From Limnobaculum allomyrinae (GTDB lineage Bacteria; Pseudomonadota; Gammaproteobacteria; Enterobacterales; Enterobacteriaceae), in NCBI RefSeq assembly GCF_016649425.1, contig NZ_JADRCR010000011.1:1-64000 (forward strand): DNA of 64,000 nt. Reading direction: 5' to 3'. The notes below the pieces were generated by a model, which saw only the letters and a program-made list of their open reading frames with translations, was not told where the DNA came from and did no database searches. Below, piece after piece: positions 29,820-39,000 of the stretch. The position numbers and the translations under genes are program-made. Numbering within the stretch: the stretch's first letter is position 1; every line of letters begins with the position of its first letter.

Positions 29820-30745
29820 CAGGATTTCCCTCTCTTGGCGCGTGGATGAGCAGCATCGTACACCGAGCTCAAATGCTGAAAATCCAAATGGGTATAGATT
29901 TGGGTTGTGGAGAGGTTAGCATGTCCCAGCAGCTCTTGCACGGCTCGCAGGTCTCCGCTGGACTCTAACATATGAGTAGCAAAAGAGTGCCGCAGTTTAT
30001 GCGGATGCACATGGCTGTTTACTCCCTGCTTAACCCCCCACTCGGCGAAACGCTTCTCCACATTGCGGGCTGAAATTCGGTTGCCATGTTTTGAGACAAA
30101 CAGCGCATCGTCATCTGGTGCATAAAACTCACGCATGGGTAACCAGCGATTCAGCCAGGTTACCGCCATTCTTCCGATAGGCAATTTACGTTCTTTACTG
30201 CCTTTTCCTACCACCCGAATTTCACCTGAGTCCAGATTTACCTGACGGCAATCTAAACCAACCAACTCAGACAGACGCAAACCCGCGCCATACATCAGTT
30301 CCAACATGGTGCGATCTCTGACTGCCAGAGGGTCATTCAAATCGATATCCAGCAGGTGGTTCACCTCATCCACATCCATGTTTTTCGGTAGATGGCGACC
30401 CTTACGCGGTGTTGAGATCCCTTTTGCCGGATTGGCCGTGATCTGTCCCTGACCAATCATCCAGTCGAGAAAACTGCGCAGGGCAGAGAGCCTAAGAGCC
30501 AGACTGGCTGATTCCAGACCGGAACGCTTACTACGCGTGACCAGCATTCTTACGCCTGCGGCATCCAATTTAGTCCAGTCCGTCAATCCAATATCGACCA
30601 GCAAAGCAATAAGCGCCGCCAGCTGTCGCTGATAGCTTTTCAAAGTATAGGGACTGAGCTGACGTTCAACTCGCAGGTAACGCAGAAAACTATCGACGGG
30701 ATTCTGTAAGGATGGGCAGTTTAGTTCATCTTGATGTTCTGTCAT
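29819..30745 (-). CDS. xerC: XerC, site-specific tyrosine recombinase
   Basis: Resolves chromosome dimers at dif together with XerD and FtsK. The SAM-like core-binding domain occupies about residues 15-105 ([17 protein letters not shown]). The catalytic domain carries GAGLRLSEL (Arg), [10 protein letters not shown] (Lys), [14 protein letters not shown] (His and Arg), [14 protein letters not shown] (His and the Tyr nucleophile). I start at the ATG at 30745, which overlaps the DUF484 stop as ATGA and gives 308 residues; an upstream GTG adds five residues. This is a housekeeping recombinase, not a mobile-element integrase. Confidence 0.95.
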   Translation of the reverse strand: MTEHQDELNCPSLQNPVDSFLRYLRVERQLSPYTLKSYQRQLAALIALLVDIGLTDWTKLDAAGVRMLVTRSKRSGLESASLALRLSALRSFLDWMIGQGQITANPAKGISTPRKGRHLPKNMDVDEVNHLLDIDLNDPLAVRDRTMLELMYGAGLRLSELVGLDCRQVNLDSGEIRVVGKGSKERKLPIGRMAVTWLNRWLPMREFYAPDDDALFVSKHGNRISARNVEKRFAEWGVKQGVNSHVHPHKLRHSFATHMLESSGDLRAVQELLGHANLSTTQIYTHLDFQHLSSVYDAAHPRAKRGKS

Positions 30746-31458
30746 ACCGGCTCTATCCATCGGGATAACAGACCGGGCAGAATCAAACTGAGTTGATCGA
30801 GTATCAGTGTACCCATGCCCTGCTGGTAATGCTGAGGATCACGGCTGGTAAATATCACCATACCTAAGTCCCCTCTTTTTCCTAACAGGGATAACGCAAC
30901 AGAACCGACCATTTTGGCCTCAGGCATTAATAACAGAATTTCCGGCCCATTCAGCGGCCCTAAATATTGATTACGATTACCCAGCCGCTGAATGCGCATT
31001 GATTCAAATGACTGACGCGGCAGAGCAAGATGGGTAAAATCCGAAGGCGCCCCCAGATGCCATTTCTCATTAAACAGACGGATGCTGGCATCAACCAGCC
31101 CCAGAGAACGCGCCCACTGCCGTAAGCGATCTAATAAATCTTGCAGGCTATCGGCCTGTACCAACTGACATTGCAGGTTAATCAGCCGGGTAAACAGAAT
31201 CTCATTGGTGGTTGCCTGCTCCATCAATAACGTAATCTCTTCTTCTAACTGCTCAATATGATTACGCTGGCGGCCCATTTGCCATTCAACTAATGAGATA
31301 CTGTCTCGCACCGGATGAGGAACCCGCATTTGCTCAATTTGTCGGGCATTACGAATAAAAAAATCAGGATTGTGCAGCAGATACTGACTAACCATGTCAT
31401 CGGTAAGACTGACCGGTGGTGTTTCCGAGGTTGATCCCTTTTTTTTACGCTGACTCAT
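30742..31458 (-). CDS. DUF484 family protein
   Basis: A 238-residue cytosolic protein of the DUF484 family with a GAF-like fold, encoded between dapF and xerC in many gammaproteobacteria (the E. coli relative is the short yigA). Family traits: [18 protein letters not shown] near the N-terminus, a coiled segment (about 60-90), and the C-terminal [20 protein letters not shown]. Function is unknown. Start and stop overlap both neighbours by ATGA, implying coupled translation with dapF and xerC. Confidence 0.88.
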   Translation of the reverse strand: MSQRKKKGSTSETPPVSLTDDMVSQYLLHNPDFFIRNARQIEQMRVPHPVRDSISLVEWQMGRQRNHIEQLEEEITLLMEQATTNEILFTRLINLQCQLVQADSLQDLLDRLRQWARSLGLVDASIRLFNEKWHLGAPSDFTHLALPRQSFESMRIQRLGNRNQYLGPLNGPEILLLMPEAKMVGSVALSLLGKRGDLGMVIFTSRDPQHYQQGMGTLILDQLSLILPGLLSRWIEPV

Positions 31459-32279
31459 AAGTGAATAAACCCATCATAAACATGTGAGGCAGGCCCTACC
31501 ATGTACAGTGGATATCCCGGTCCTTTCCAGCTTATTTGTAAACTGCCACCGGGAAGTTCAACTTTCACATTATCATCCAGTACACCCTGCATAATACCCA
31601 CGGCAACAGCAGCACAAGCACCGCTACCACAGGCTTGAGTTTCACCAGCTCCGCGTTCATAAACTCTCAGACGAATGCTCCCACGATTGATGACCTGCAT
31701 AAAGCCAATATTGGCTCTCTCAGGAAAGCGTTCATGGCTTTCCAACAGCGGCCCCAGCTCTTCCACATTCGCGGTTTCTACATTATCTACCTGTAAAACG
31801 CAGTGTGGATTTCCCATCGATACCACACCACACAGCACGGTGTGCTCAGCGGCGCGGAAAATGTAGGTTTTCTCCATTTTTGCCGCACGAAAAGGCACCT
31901 GTGATGGATCAAAATCGGGTTCGCCCATATTAACGGTAACCAGATCGTCCTCGCTAACCGAGAGTGTCATACGACCATTTTGCGTGCTGACCCGAATATC
32001 CCGCTTATTGGTCAATCCTTTCAGGCGAACAAAACGAGCGAAACAGCGGGCACCATTGCCACATTGTGCAACTTCACTGCCATCAGCATTAAATATCCGG
32101 TAATGAAAATCTAAATCGGGATCGTAGGGTGCCTCAACCACCAATAGCTGGTCAAAACCAACGCCATAATGGCGATCGGCCAGACGGCGAATCAGCTCCG
32201 GTGAAAAATAGACGTTTTGTGTCACCGCATCGACAACCATAAAATCATTGCCTAAGCCATGCATTTTAGAGAATTGCAT
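31455..32279 (-). CDS. dapF: DapF, diaminopimelate epimerase
   Basis: Converts LL- to meso-diaminopimelate for lysine and peptidoglycan. The two catalytic cysteines lie in [11 protein letters not shown] and [13 protein letters not shown]. The start at 32279 ([14 protein letters not shown]) gives the conserved 274 residues; four more in-frame codons upstream are not conserved. Placed directly after lysA on the same strand, it makes the substrate that LysA decarboxylates. Confidence 0.97.
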   Translation of the reverse strand: MQFSKMHGLGNDFMVVDAVTQNVYFSPELIRRLADRHYGVGFDQLLVVEAPYDPDLDFHYRIFNADGSEVAQCGNGARCFARFVRLKGLTNKRDIRVSTQNGRMTLSVSEDDLVTVNMGEPDFDPSQVPFRAAKMEKTYIFRAAEHTVLCGVVSMGNPHCVLQVDNVETANVEELGPLLESHERFPERANIGFMQVINRGSIRLRVYERGAGETQACGSGACAAVAVGIMQGVLDDNVKVELPGGSLQISWKGPGYPLYMVGPASHVYDGFIHL

Positions 32280-32395
32280 TTCATACCCCACTTTCGACGA
32301 CCTTATATCTTACTGATTTATCGCCAGTTAAATTCTCGTCTTGCCGGGCCAGCCATTCTGAAGCTGTGAAACCAGAAAACGTATATCCTGATATA

Positions 32396-33646
32396 TTATT
32401 TCACCAAATGCTCACCGCGCCACAAATCTTCAAAAATCTCTCGCTCACGCACCACATGAGCCTGTGCACCATCAACCATGATTTCTGCCGGACGGCAGCG
32501 AGTATTGTAGTTTGAGCTCATAGTGAAACCATAGGCTCCGGCGCTACGTACCGCCAGTAAATCGCCTTGATTCAGTGTCAATTCACGATTTTTGCCGAGA
32601 AAATCACTGGTTTCACATACCGGCCCGACAACATCATAAGTTTGATGCTGCCCGGTTGGTTTCTCAATCACCGGAATGATCTTCATCCAGGCTTCATATA
32701 AAGCGGGGCGAATCAGGTCATTCATACCCGCATCAACAATGGCAAAATGGTGATCGTCCTGATCTTTCAGGTACTCCACCGTAGTCAGCATAATGCCGGC
32801 ATTGGCGGCAATGGCACGCCCTGGTTCAAAGCAAAGTTCTAAGCCTTCACGACCTTTCAACTTTTGCAGCAAGGCAGCAGCATACTCTTTCGGCTCTGGT
32901 GGCGTTTCATCGTCATAGCGTACGCCCAGTCCGCCCCCCAGATCCAGATGATGGATCTCAATTCCATCCTCTTTAAGCTGATCCAGTAAAACCAGTAAGC
33001 GGTCAGTCGCATCGAGGAAAGGCGAAAGCTCAGTAAGCTGAGAACCAATATGACAATCGACACCTCTGACCGCAATATTTGGCATCTCGTTCGCTAAGCG
33101 GTAAACCTCACGCGCTTTTTGATAGCTGATACCAAACTTATTCTCTTTTAATCCGGTAGAAATATAAGGGTGGGTTTTAGCATCCACATCCGGATTAATG
33201 CGTAATGAAATCGGCGCTTTAACGCCCATCTCACCAGCGATCTGATTAATACGATGTAATTCAGGAATAGATTCCACGTTAAAACACCGGATACCCACTT
33301 CCAGCGCCCGGCGAATTTCAATTTCCGATTTAGCCACACCAGAAAACACGATTTTAGCCGGATCGCCGCCAGCAGCCAGAACCCGCTCCAACTCACCCTG
33401 CGAAACAATGTCAAAACCTGAACCTAAACGAGCCAGAATATTCAGAAATGCCAGATTACTGTTGGCCTTGATCGCATAACAAATCAGATGAGGATGGCCA
33501 GATAACGCATCATTAAATGCATGCCAGTGGCGCTCAATGGTCGCTCGAGAATAGATATAAAGAGGTGTACCAAAACGAGCCGCCAGCTCTGCCACCGGTA
33601 CATCTTCAGCAAATAATTGCCCGTCTTTGTAATTAAAGTAATCCAT
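32396..33646 (-). CDS. lysA: LysA, meso-diaminopimelate decarboxylase
   Basis: PLP-dependent fold type III enzyme forming L-lysine from meso-DAP. The PLP lysine is in CYAIKANSN (about residue 60). HLDLGGGLGVRY, CFEPGRAI and GPVCETSDFLGKN give the phosphate-binding and substrate residues, with the catalytic Cys in the last. Length 416 is usual. In E. coli lysA is unlinked beside lysR; here it sits between lptM and dapF, the arrangement recalled for Vibrio and Pseudomonas, so it probably keeps an ancestral order. Confidence 0.95.
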   Translation of the reverse strand: MDYFNYKDGQLFAEDVPVAELAARFGTPLYIYSRATIERHWHAFNDALSGHPHLICYAIKANSNLAFLNILARLGSGFDIVSQGELERVLAAGGDPAKIVFSGVAKSEIEIRRALEVGIRCFNVESIPELHRINQIAGEMGVKAPISLRINPDVDAKTHPYISTGLKENKFGISYQKAREVYRLANEMPNIAVRGVDCHIGSQLTELSPFLDATDRLLVLLDQLKEDGIEIHHLDLGGGLGVRYDDETPPEPKEYAAALLQKLKGREGLELCFEPGRAIAANAGIMLTTVEYLKDQDDHHFAIVDAGMNDLIRPALYEAWMKIIPVIEKPTGQHQTYDVVGPVCETSDFLGKNRELTLNQGDLLAVRSAGAYGFTMSSNYNTRCRPAEIMVDGAQAHVVREREIFEDLWRGEHLVK

Positions 33647-33772
33647 AGTGTCTGCCTAATCTGTTTTTTTATGCTGTATTTATCTGATACAACCAAAATA
33701 CCCTGAATGTCTGTATCACGCACTCCCGGTTGATTACGTGAGCAAAGTAAACTTTAGTGGATAAACCAACGA

Positions 33773-33961
33773 TTATTCTTTGGTCGCTTTATCAACCTGA
33801 GTATTATTTTCTGTTTGTGCAGGTTGTGATTGCGTCGGTTTTAGCGGAGACTCCTTCTTAGGTGGCTCGTCCGTTGGCATATATAAAGGCCCTTTCAAGC
33901 CGCAGCCAGCAAGCCAAAAGGTTGTCAGTACTAAGAGTGAGCAACGAAAAAATGTATTCAT
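33773..33961 (-). CDS. lptM: LptM (YifL), LPS-assembly small lipoprotein
   Basis: Small outer-membrane lipoprotein that assists assembly of the LptD-LptE translocon. A signal peptide ends in the lipobox LAGC, followed by the strongly conserved GLKGPLYMP segment and a Pro/Thr/Gln-rich tail. I take the ATG at 33961, which puts the lipid-bearing Cys at residue 20 as in E. coli YifL (62 residues total). An in-frame ATG at 33982 with GAGGG upstream is also possible. It leads the lptM-lysA-dapF run. Confidence 0.85.
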   Translation of the reverse strand: MNTFFRCSLLVLTTFWLAGCGLKGPLYMPTDEPPKKESPLKPTQSQPAQTENNTQVDKATKE

Positions 33962-34039
33962 TAAAATAAGCCTGTGATTCATTTTGTTTAGCCCTCTATA
34001 ATCGCAGCTAGATCACGAAAAGCAATAGGAATTCTGATT

Positions 34040-34363
34040 ATGAATGATACTGAGTTTCATCAACTGGCCGAAAAACTGATGCATAACATCGAAGAAGCCA
34101 TTGATAGCATCGATAGCGATGCCGATATTGATTATGAAATCAATGGTGGGGTGATGTCACTCTCTTTTGAGAATGGCACTAAGATTATCATTAACAAACA
34201 AGAGCCTATGCACCAAGTCTGGCTGGCAACCAAAAGCGGTGGATACCATTTTGACTATCGTGATGGGCAATGGTTTTGCGATCGCAGCGGGCAGGAGTTT
34301 TTCTCTGTGCTGTCAGAAGCCTGTACTGAACAGGCGGGTGAAGAGGTTTATTTGCGGGATTAG
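34040..34363 (+). CDS. cyaY: CyaY, bacterial frataxin
   Basis: Frataxin-family protein that binds iron and tunes IscS activity in iron-sulfur cluster assembly. The 107 residues include the acidic first helix ([18 protein letters not shown]) and the beta-sheet signature [20 protein letters not shown]. Divergent from lptM as in E. coli. In E. coli the next gene is the convergent cyaA; here a 10-kb island is inserted between them. Confidence 0.96.
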   Translation: MNDTEFHQLAEKLMHNIEEAIDSIDSDADIDYEINGGVMSLSFENGTKIIINKQEPMHQVWLATKSGGYHFDYRDGQWFCDRSGQEFFSVLSEACTEQAGEEVYLRD

Positions 34364-34430
34364 GTGGGAGTAATTCGGGGGCAGGTTGGTAATGGCTCCC
34401 GTTTTCTGGATGTAATCTGGTTTTTTGCAC

Positions 34431-35628
34431 TCAAAATATGACGTCTATATGATAGGCTGCATCCGTTAAACGCAACGACGCGCCGTTAATATCACAGTGA
34501 TAGTAATAAGATGTTTTTTGCCGCTGCTGGTTATCAATTAGCGCCAGAGGCCTGAAGGTACCGGGGTAATAAACGTACTCTCTTAAATCCTCAAACAGGC
34601 ATTTAAGCTGCGCCTGTCGGAATTGCTCGCTGTTTGCTCTGGTGAGTATGCAAGGCTGGGTAATATCGCTGTTATTGTCAGGTTCAGTAACAAAATCAAT
34701 CGGCTTTTCAGCCTCGGCTAACAGGGCATCACCTTGCCAGAAATACCAACTCACTCGCTCCGGAGTTTTCTTGCTGATGCGCCGACCCAAACCATCATAA
34801 GCGTATTCCGTCGATACCCCATTCTTCTGATAGCCAATTAGCTGCCGGCTTTCATTCCATACAAACTGTTCTGCTTCGCCACCATCACGCTGGCGTTTAA
34901 CCAATTGTCCTACTCGGTCATAAACATAACGAACGCCATCCAGTGAGCTATCACGATAAAGCGCTTCACCATCTTCATCACGGTGATAACGTTGTTGAAC
35001 CAAATCTTTCAGGCGGTTACCCGCCGCATCAAAAACAAAGGTTTTAATTTTGCCCAGCGGATCGGAATGGGTAACCAGACGCCCCACTTTATCGTAGTGA
35101 TAAGTATCCGTCCCCCACAGGCTATCCTGCCGTTTAGTTAAATGACCCACGCTGTCATACTGATAAACCGTTTCAAATAACGGCTGAGCATCGCTGAAAA
35201 CCCGTTGAGCGGTAATGTAACTTTGCTCGTTGTAGTCCAGCTCTCGTTTCAACGTTTCAGTGAGTTTTTCCTGTTTAACCCGCCCCAGTTCATCATAATC
35301 AAACGCTATTGGCTCATCCTGATTAAGCTGAATACCACTTAATTGACCCGCGGAGTTATAACCCAGTGTTATCTCATTACCCATATCGCTAATACGGCCC
35401 GAGTATTGCCCTACCGCGTTATAACGATGCTGAATAACAAAATCGTCCTGCGACTCTTCGGTTAAGCGCCCGGCGTTATCATATGACCACTCCAGTTTTC
35501 GCCACGGGTTATGACATGCGGTAATCTGCCGTCTGGCGTTATACTGATACTGTGTTAACGGCATATCGTTGTGACGTTTTTCTATCAGATTTCCCTGTCG
35601 GTCATAGCGGAAATTCAGTGTATCGCCC
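34431..35628 (-). pseudogene. Displaced Rhs core fragment
   Basis: An open frame of about 400 codons made of YD repeats (for example DAAGNRLKDLVQQRYHRDED) and nearly identical to part of the intact Rhs protein upstream. It has no proper start: the first ATG (35564) is an internal Met of the core. It loses homology at both ends, before the core closes and before any DPxGL-toxin junction, ending DAAYHIDVIF. It is therefore a remnant or recombination reserve, not a gene for a full Rhs toxin. It sits just beyond cyaY at the island edge. Confidence 0.85.
34460..35628. repeat. Direct repeat copy A (Rhs core)
   Basis: About 1.17 kb aligned without any gap to 36706-37874: landmarks at both ends (34481/36727 and 35621/37867) share the same offset of 2246 bp. 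Only scattered substitutions separate the copies. Confidence 0.85.
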
Positions 35629-35750
35629 GAAGCCGGGATAATTAAATGATCTCCAGCTTCTTATTACATTAAGTTTCTCTGACACCGTTATTTCACCAAA
35701 TAAAAAATGGCCTGTGTTTTATATTGCAGCTATTTCTTATTGATTTAATA

Positions 35751-36086
35751 TCATTTTGTTAAATGCAACAAAATTGCCGGATTCATCTCTTTAAATTGAT
35801 ACTTATAGTTTACGAACTCGATAATAGAAATTATTGTTTCCTTCACAATATCAGGTGCATTAGAGAAATTTTTAATTTTTAAAGCAAGGCATCCATCTTT
35901 GCTAATATTTATTTTAGTCATTCCTTCCTCAGGATATCGAACTCCAAATATGCAATCGATAACTGCATCGACATTTCTCCCGAAAAAATCTGGAAAACCA
36001 AACAATAAAGCCAGTTCCTTATATAGAGAATCAATATCGTTTATATCTGAAAGGTTTAGAATTATGGTTTTCTCTACCCTCATCAT
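35751..36086 (-). CDS. Barstar-like immunity protein for the Rhs RNase tip
   Basis: A 111-residue protein with the barstar-family signature LYKELALLFGFPDFFGRN then VDAVIDCI, which covers the barstar helix that plugs the barnase active site, including the acidic residues equivalent to barstar Asp35/Asp39. It should neutralise the RNase at the C-terminus of the adjacent Rhs protein and protect the producer and its kin. The ATG at 36086 overlaps the rhs stop (ATGA) and is preceded by GGGGGG; an in-frame GTG at 36092 is an alternative. The gene is visibly AT-rich compared with the Rhs core, typical of exchanged toxin-immunity tips. Confidence 0.85.
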   Translation of the reverse strand: MMRVEKTIILNLSDINDIDSLYKELALLFGFPDFFGRNVDAVIDCIFGVRYPEEGMTKINISKDGCLALKIKNFSNAPDIVKETIISIIEFVNYKYQFKEMNPAILLHLTK

Positions 36087-39000
36087 TTCCACCCCCCAAG
36101 ATCGATTTCTATGAAAGATTCGTAATGATCATGAGTGTAGTAGGCTTTTCCTGTTTTGGTATCAACCACTATTCTTCTCTGCCCATTAGTACCTACATCC
36201 GGTGTCTTAACCGTCCATTCAGTATAAGGACCACTGCCTGTATCCAGACGCTGGCTATTAGGATTTCCTTTAGTATGAGTATTACCAAAAGGAGTTCCAT
36301 CATTTGAATAACGCGGTTTGTTTAATTTAATCCTATCAATTGTGCTCTGGAGTTCACGCATTTCTCTTTTAGACATCGTGTGGCCCCATTTATCTTTAAT
36401 AGCAGCATGGGCCTGTTTCGGGTTTTTGGCTGAATGAGTACATTTCAAGCCAAGCGGATCGATCCAACTCAGCGGATTCGGTACATACGAGTAGAGATTG
36501 ATTCCGCCGTTCAGCCCTATCGGATCCTGACTAACATACCCCCCACTAACCGGATCATAATACCGATACCGGTTATAGTGTAAACCACTTTCCTCGTCAA
36601 AATACTGACCCTGAAATCTGAGTGGATTATGGATTTGATTAGCATAAACCGTTCCTTTCTCACCCCATACTCCGCTTCTTTCTGACCAGACGATGTTGCC
36701 TGCGGCGTCAGTGAGGCGCAGCGGTGCGCCGTTAATATCACAGTGATAGTAATAAGATGTTTTCTGCCGCTGTTGGTTGTCAATTAACGCCAGAGGCCTG
36801 AAGGTTCCGGGATGATAAACGTACTCTCTTAAATCCTCAAACAAAAATTTAAGCTGTGCCTGCCTATATTGCTCACTGTTTGCTCTGGTGAGTAAGCAAG
36901 GTTGAGTAATATCGCTGTTGTTGTCAGGTTCAATAATAAAATCAATCGGCTTTTCAGCCTCAGCCAGCAAAGCATCTCCCTGCCAGAAATACCAACTCAC
37001 TCGCTCCGGTGTTTTCTTGCAGATGCGCCGACCCAGACCATCATAAGCGTACTCAGTCGATACCCCATTCTTCTGATAGCCAATTAGCTGCCGGCTTTCA
37101 TTCCATACAAACTGTTCTGCTTCGCCACCATCACGCTGGCGTTTAACCAATTGTCCTACTCGGTCATAAACATAACGAACGCCATCCAGTGAGCTATCAC
37201 GATAAAGCGCTTCACCATCTTCATCACGGTGATAACGTTGTTGAACCACATCTTTCAGGCGGTTACCCGCCGCATCAAAAACAAAGGTTTTGATTTTGCC
37301 CAGCGGATCGGAATGGGTAACCAGACGGCCCACTTTATCGTAATGATAAGTATCAGTCCCCCACAGGCTATCCTGCCGTTTAGTTAAATGACCCACGCTG
37401 TCATACTGATAAACCGTTTCAAATAACGGCTGAGCATCGCTGAAAACCCGTTGAGCGGTAATGTAACTTTGCTCGTTGTAGTCCAGCTCTCGCCTCAGTG
37501 TTTCCGTGAGCTTTTCCTGTTTAACCCGCCCCAGCGCATCATAATCAAACGCTATTGGCTCATCCTGATTAAGCTGAATGTCACTTAATTGACCCGCAGA
37601 GTTATAACCCAGTGTTATCTCATTACCCATATCGCTAATACGGCCCGAGTATTGCCCCACCGCGTTATAACGATGCTGAATAACAAAACCGTCCTGCGAC
37701 TCTTCGGTTAAGCGCCCGGCGTTATCATATGACCACTCCAGTTTTCGCCACGGGTTATGACATGCGGTGATCTGCCGTCTGGCGTTATACTGATACTGTG
37801 TTAACGGCATATCATTGTGACGTTTTTCTATCAAATTTCCCTGTCGGTCATAGCGGAAATTCAGCGTATCGCCCAATGCATCACGGCTTGCCACCATATG
37901 GTTATTCAGGTCGTACTGGTAATGGCGGCTTTGTCCCCAGTAATCAACCTCTTCAATGATGCGCCCCAGGCTGTCTCGTTTAATTTGCCAGCGCTGGTTA
38001 CGCTGGTTTTCGACACCCGTCAGTTGGTCTTCAGTATCGTAGTAGTAGCGGATCCATTCGCCATCTGGCGTGCGACAACCAGTAACTTCACCGGTGCCGT
38101 TATAAGTTAATTGAGTTTCAAGTCCTGCCTCATCACGGTAAGCAATCACCTGATCTTCAGCATCATAGGCAATATGCACCGGTTTTTGGTTGAAACCGTC
38201 AACACGTATTAGCCGATCTTTACCGTCATAACGATAACGGGTGATATGACCTAATGGGTTAGTCTCTTCAAGCAGATTGCCACGGTAGTCCGTGCGATAT
38301 GTGGTTACCTGTTGTGCTGTGTCAGTTCTGGTCAGGAGAAAACCCAACGGGGTATAGCAAAATAACTCCGATGCACCGCTTGGATAGATAGTCTCAATTT
38401 GCTGCCCTAAATCGTCATAGCGATATTGTTGGCTAATCTGAAGCGGGTTAGTCAATTTAGTCGGATTATTCCGGGTGTCATATTCATATTGCCAGACTCC
38501 ACCGCCAGTATCGGTAATGGTTATTGGCTGATTATTTTGGTAGATAACAGAAAATTCAGTTTCGCCATTAACTGACTCTTTGACCAGATTTCCCAGTTCA
38601 TCGTATTCCCATTGAGTTTTTCTGCCACCAGGTTCCGTTACCATCACCGTACGGCCCCAGTCATCGTAGGCAAAAAAGGTTGCTCCACCCTCTGGATCTA
38701 TCTCACATACCGGCACCCCATCTTCACTGAAACGAATTAACGAGGTATGACCAAGTGAATTTGTTACTTCAAGCTCTTTACACTCTTCAATCCAGTTAAA
38801 GTGGTAATCATAAAGCCCGCCATCACCCCAGGCGCGGATAACGGCTTTATCATCATCATATTCATAATAGAAAGTTTGCCCCAGTCGATCCCGATGGGCA
38901 CACAGATAATAATTATCCTGATAGCGAAACTGCCGGGCGTAGCCCTGATTATCTATATGGTGAAATAGCTGACGAAAACCATCATATTCATAAGTGACCA

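Noticed and set aside
29819-30745. Tyrosine recombinase as a mobile-element integrase
   Set aside because: Sequence and the dapF-DUF484-xerC-yigB context identify housekeeping XerC.
37817-38110. Open frames antisense to rhs and vgrG
   Set aside because: They are shadows of the strongly biased codons of these repeat proteins and have no independent support.
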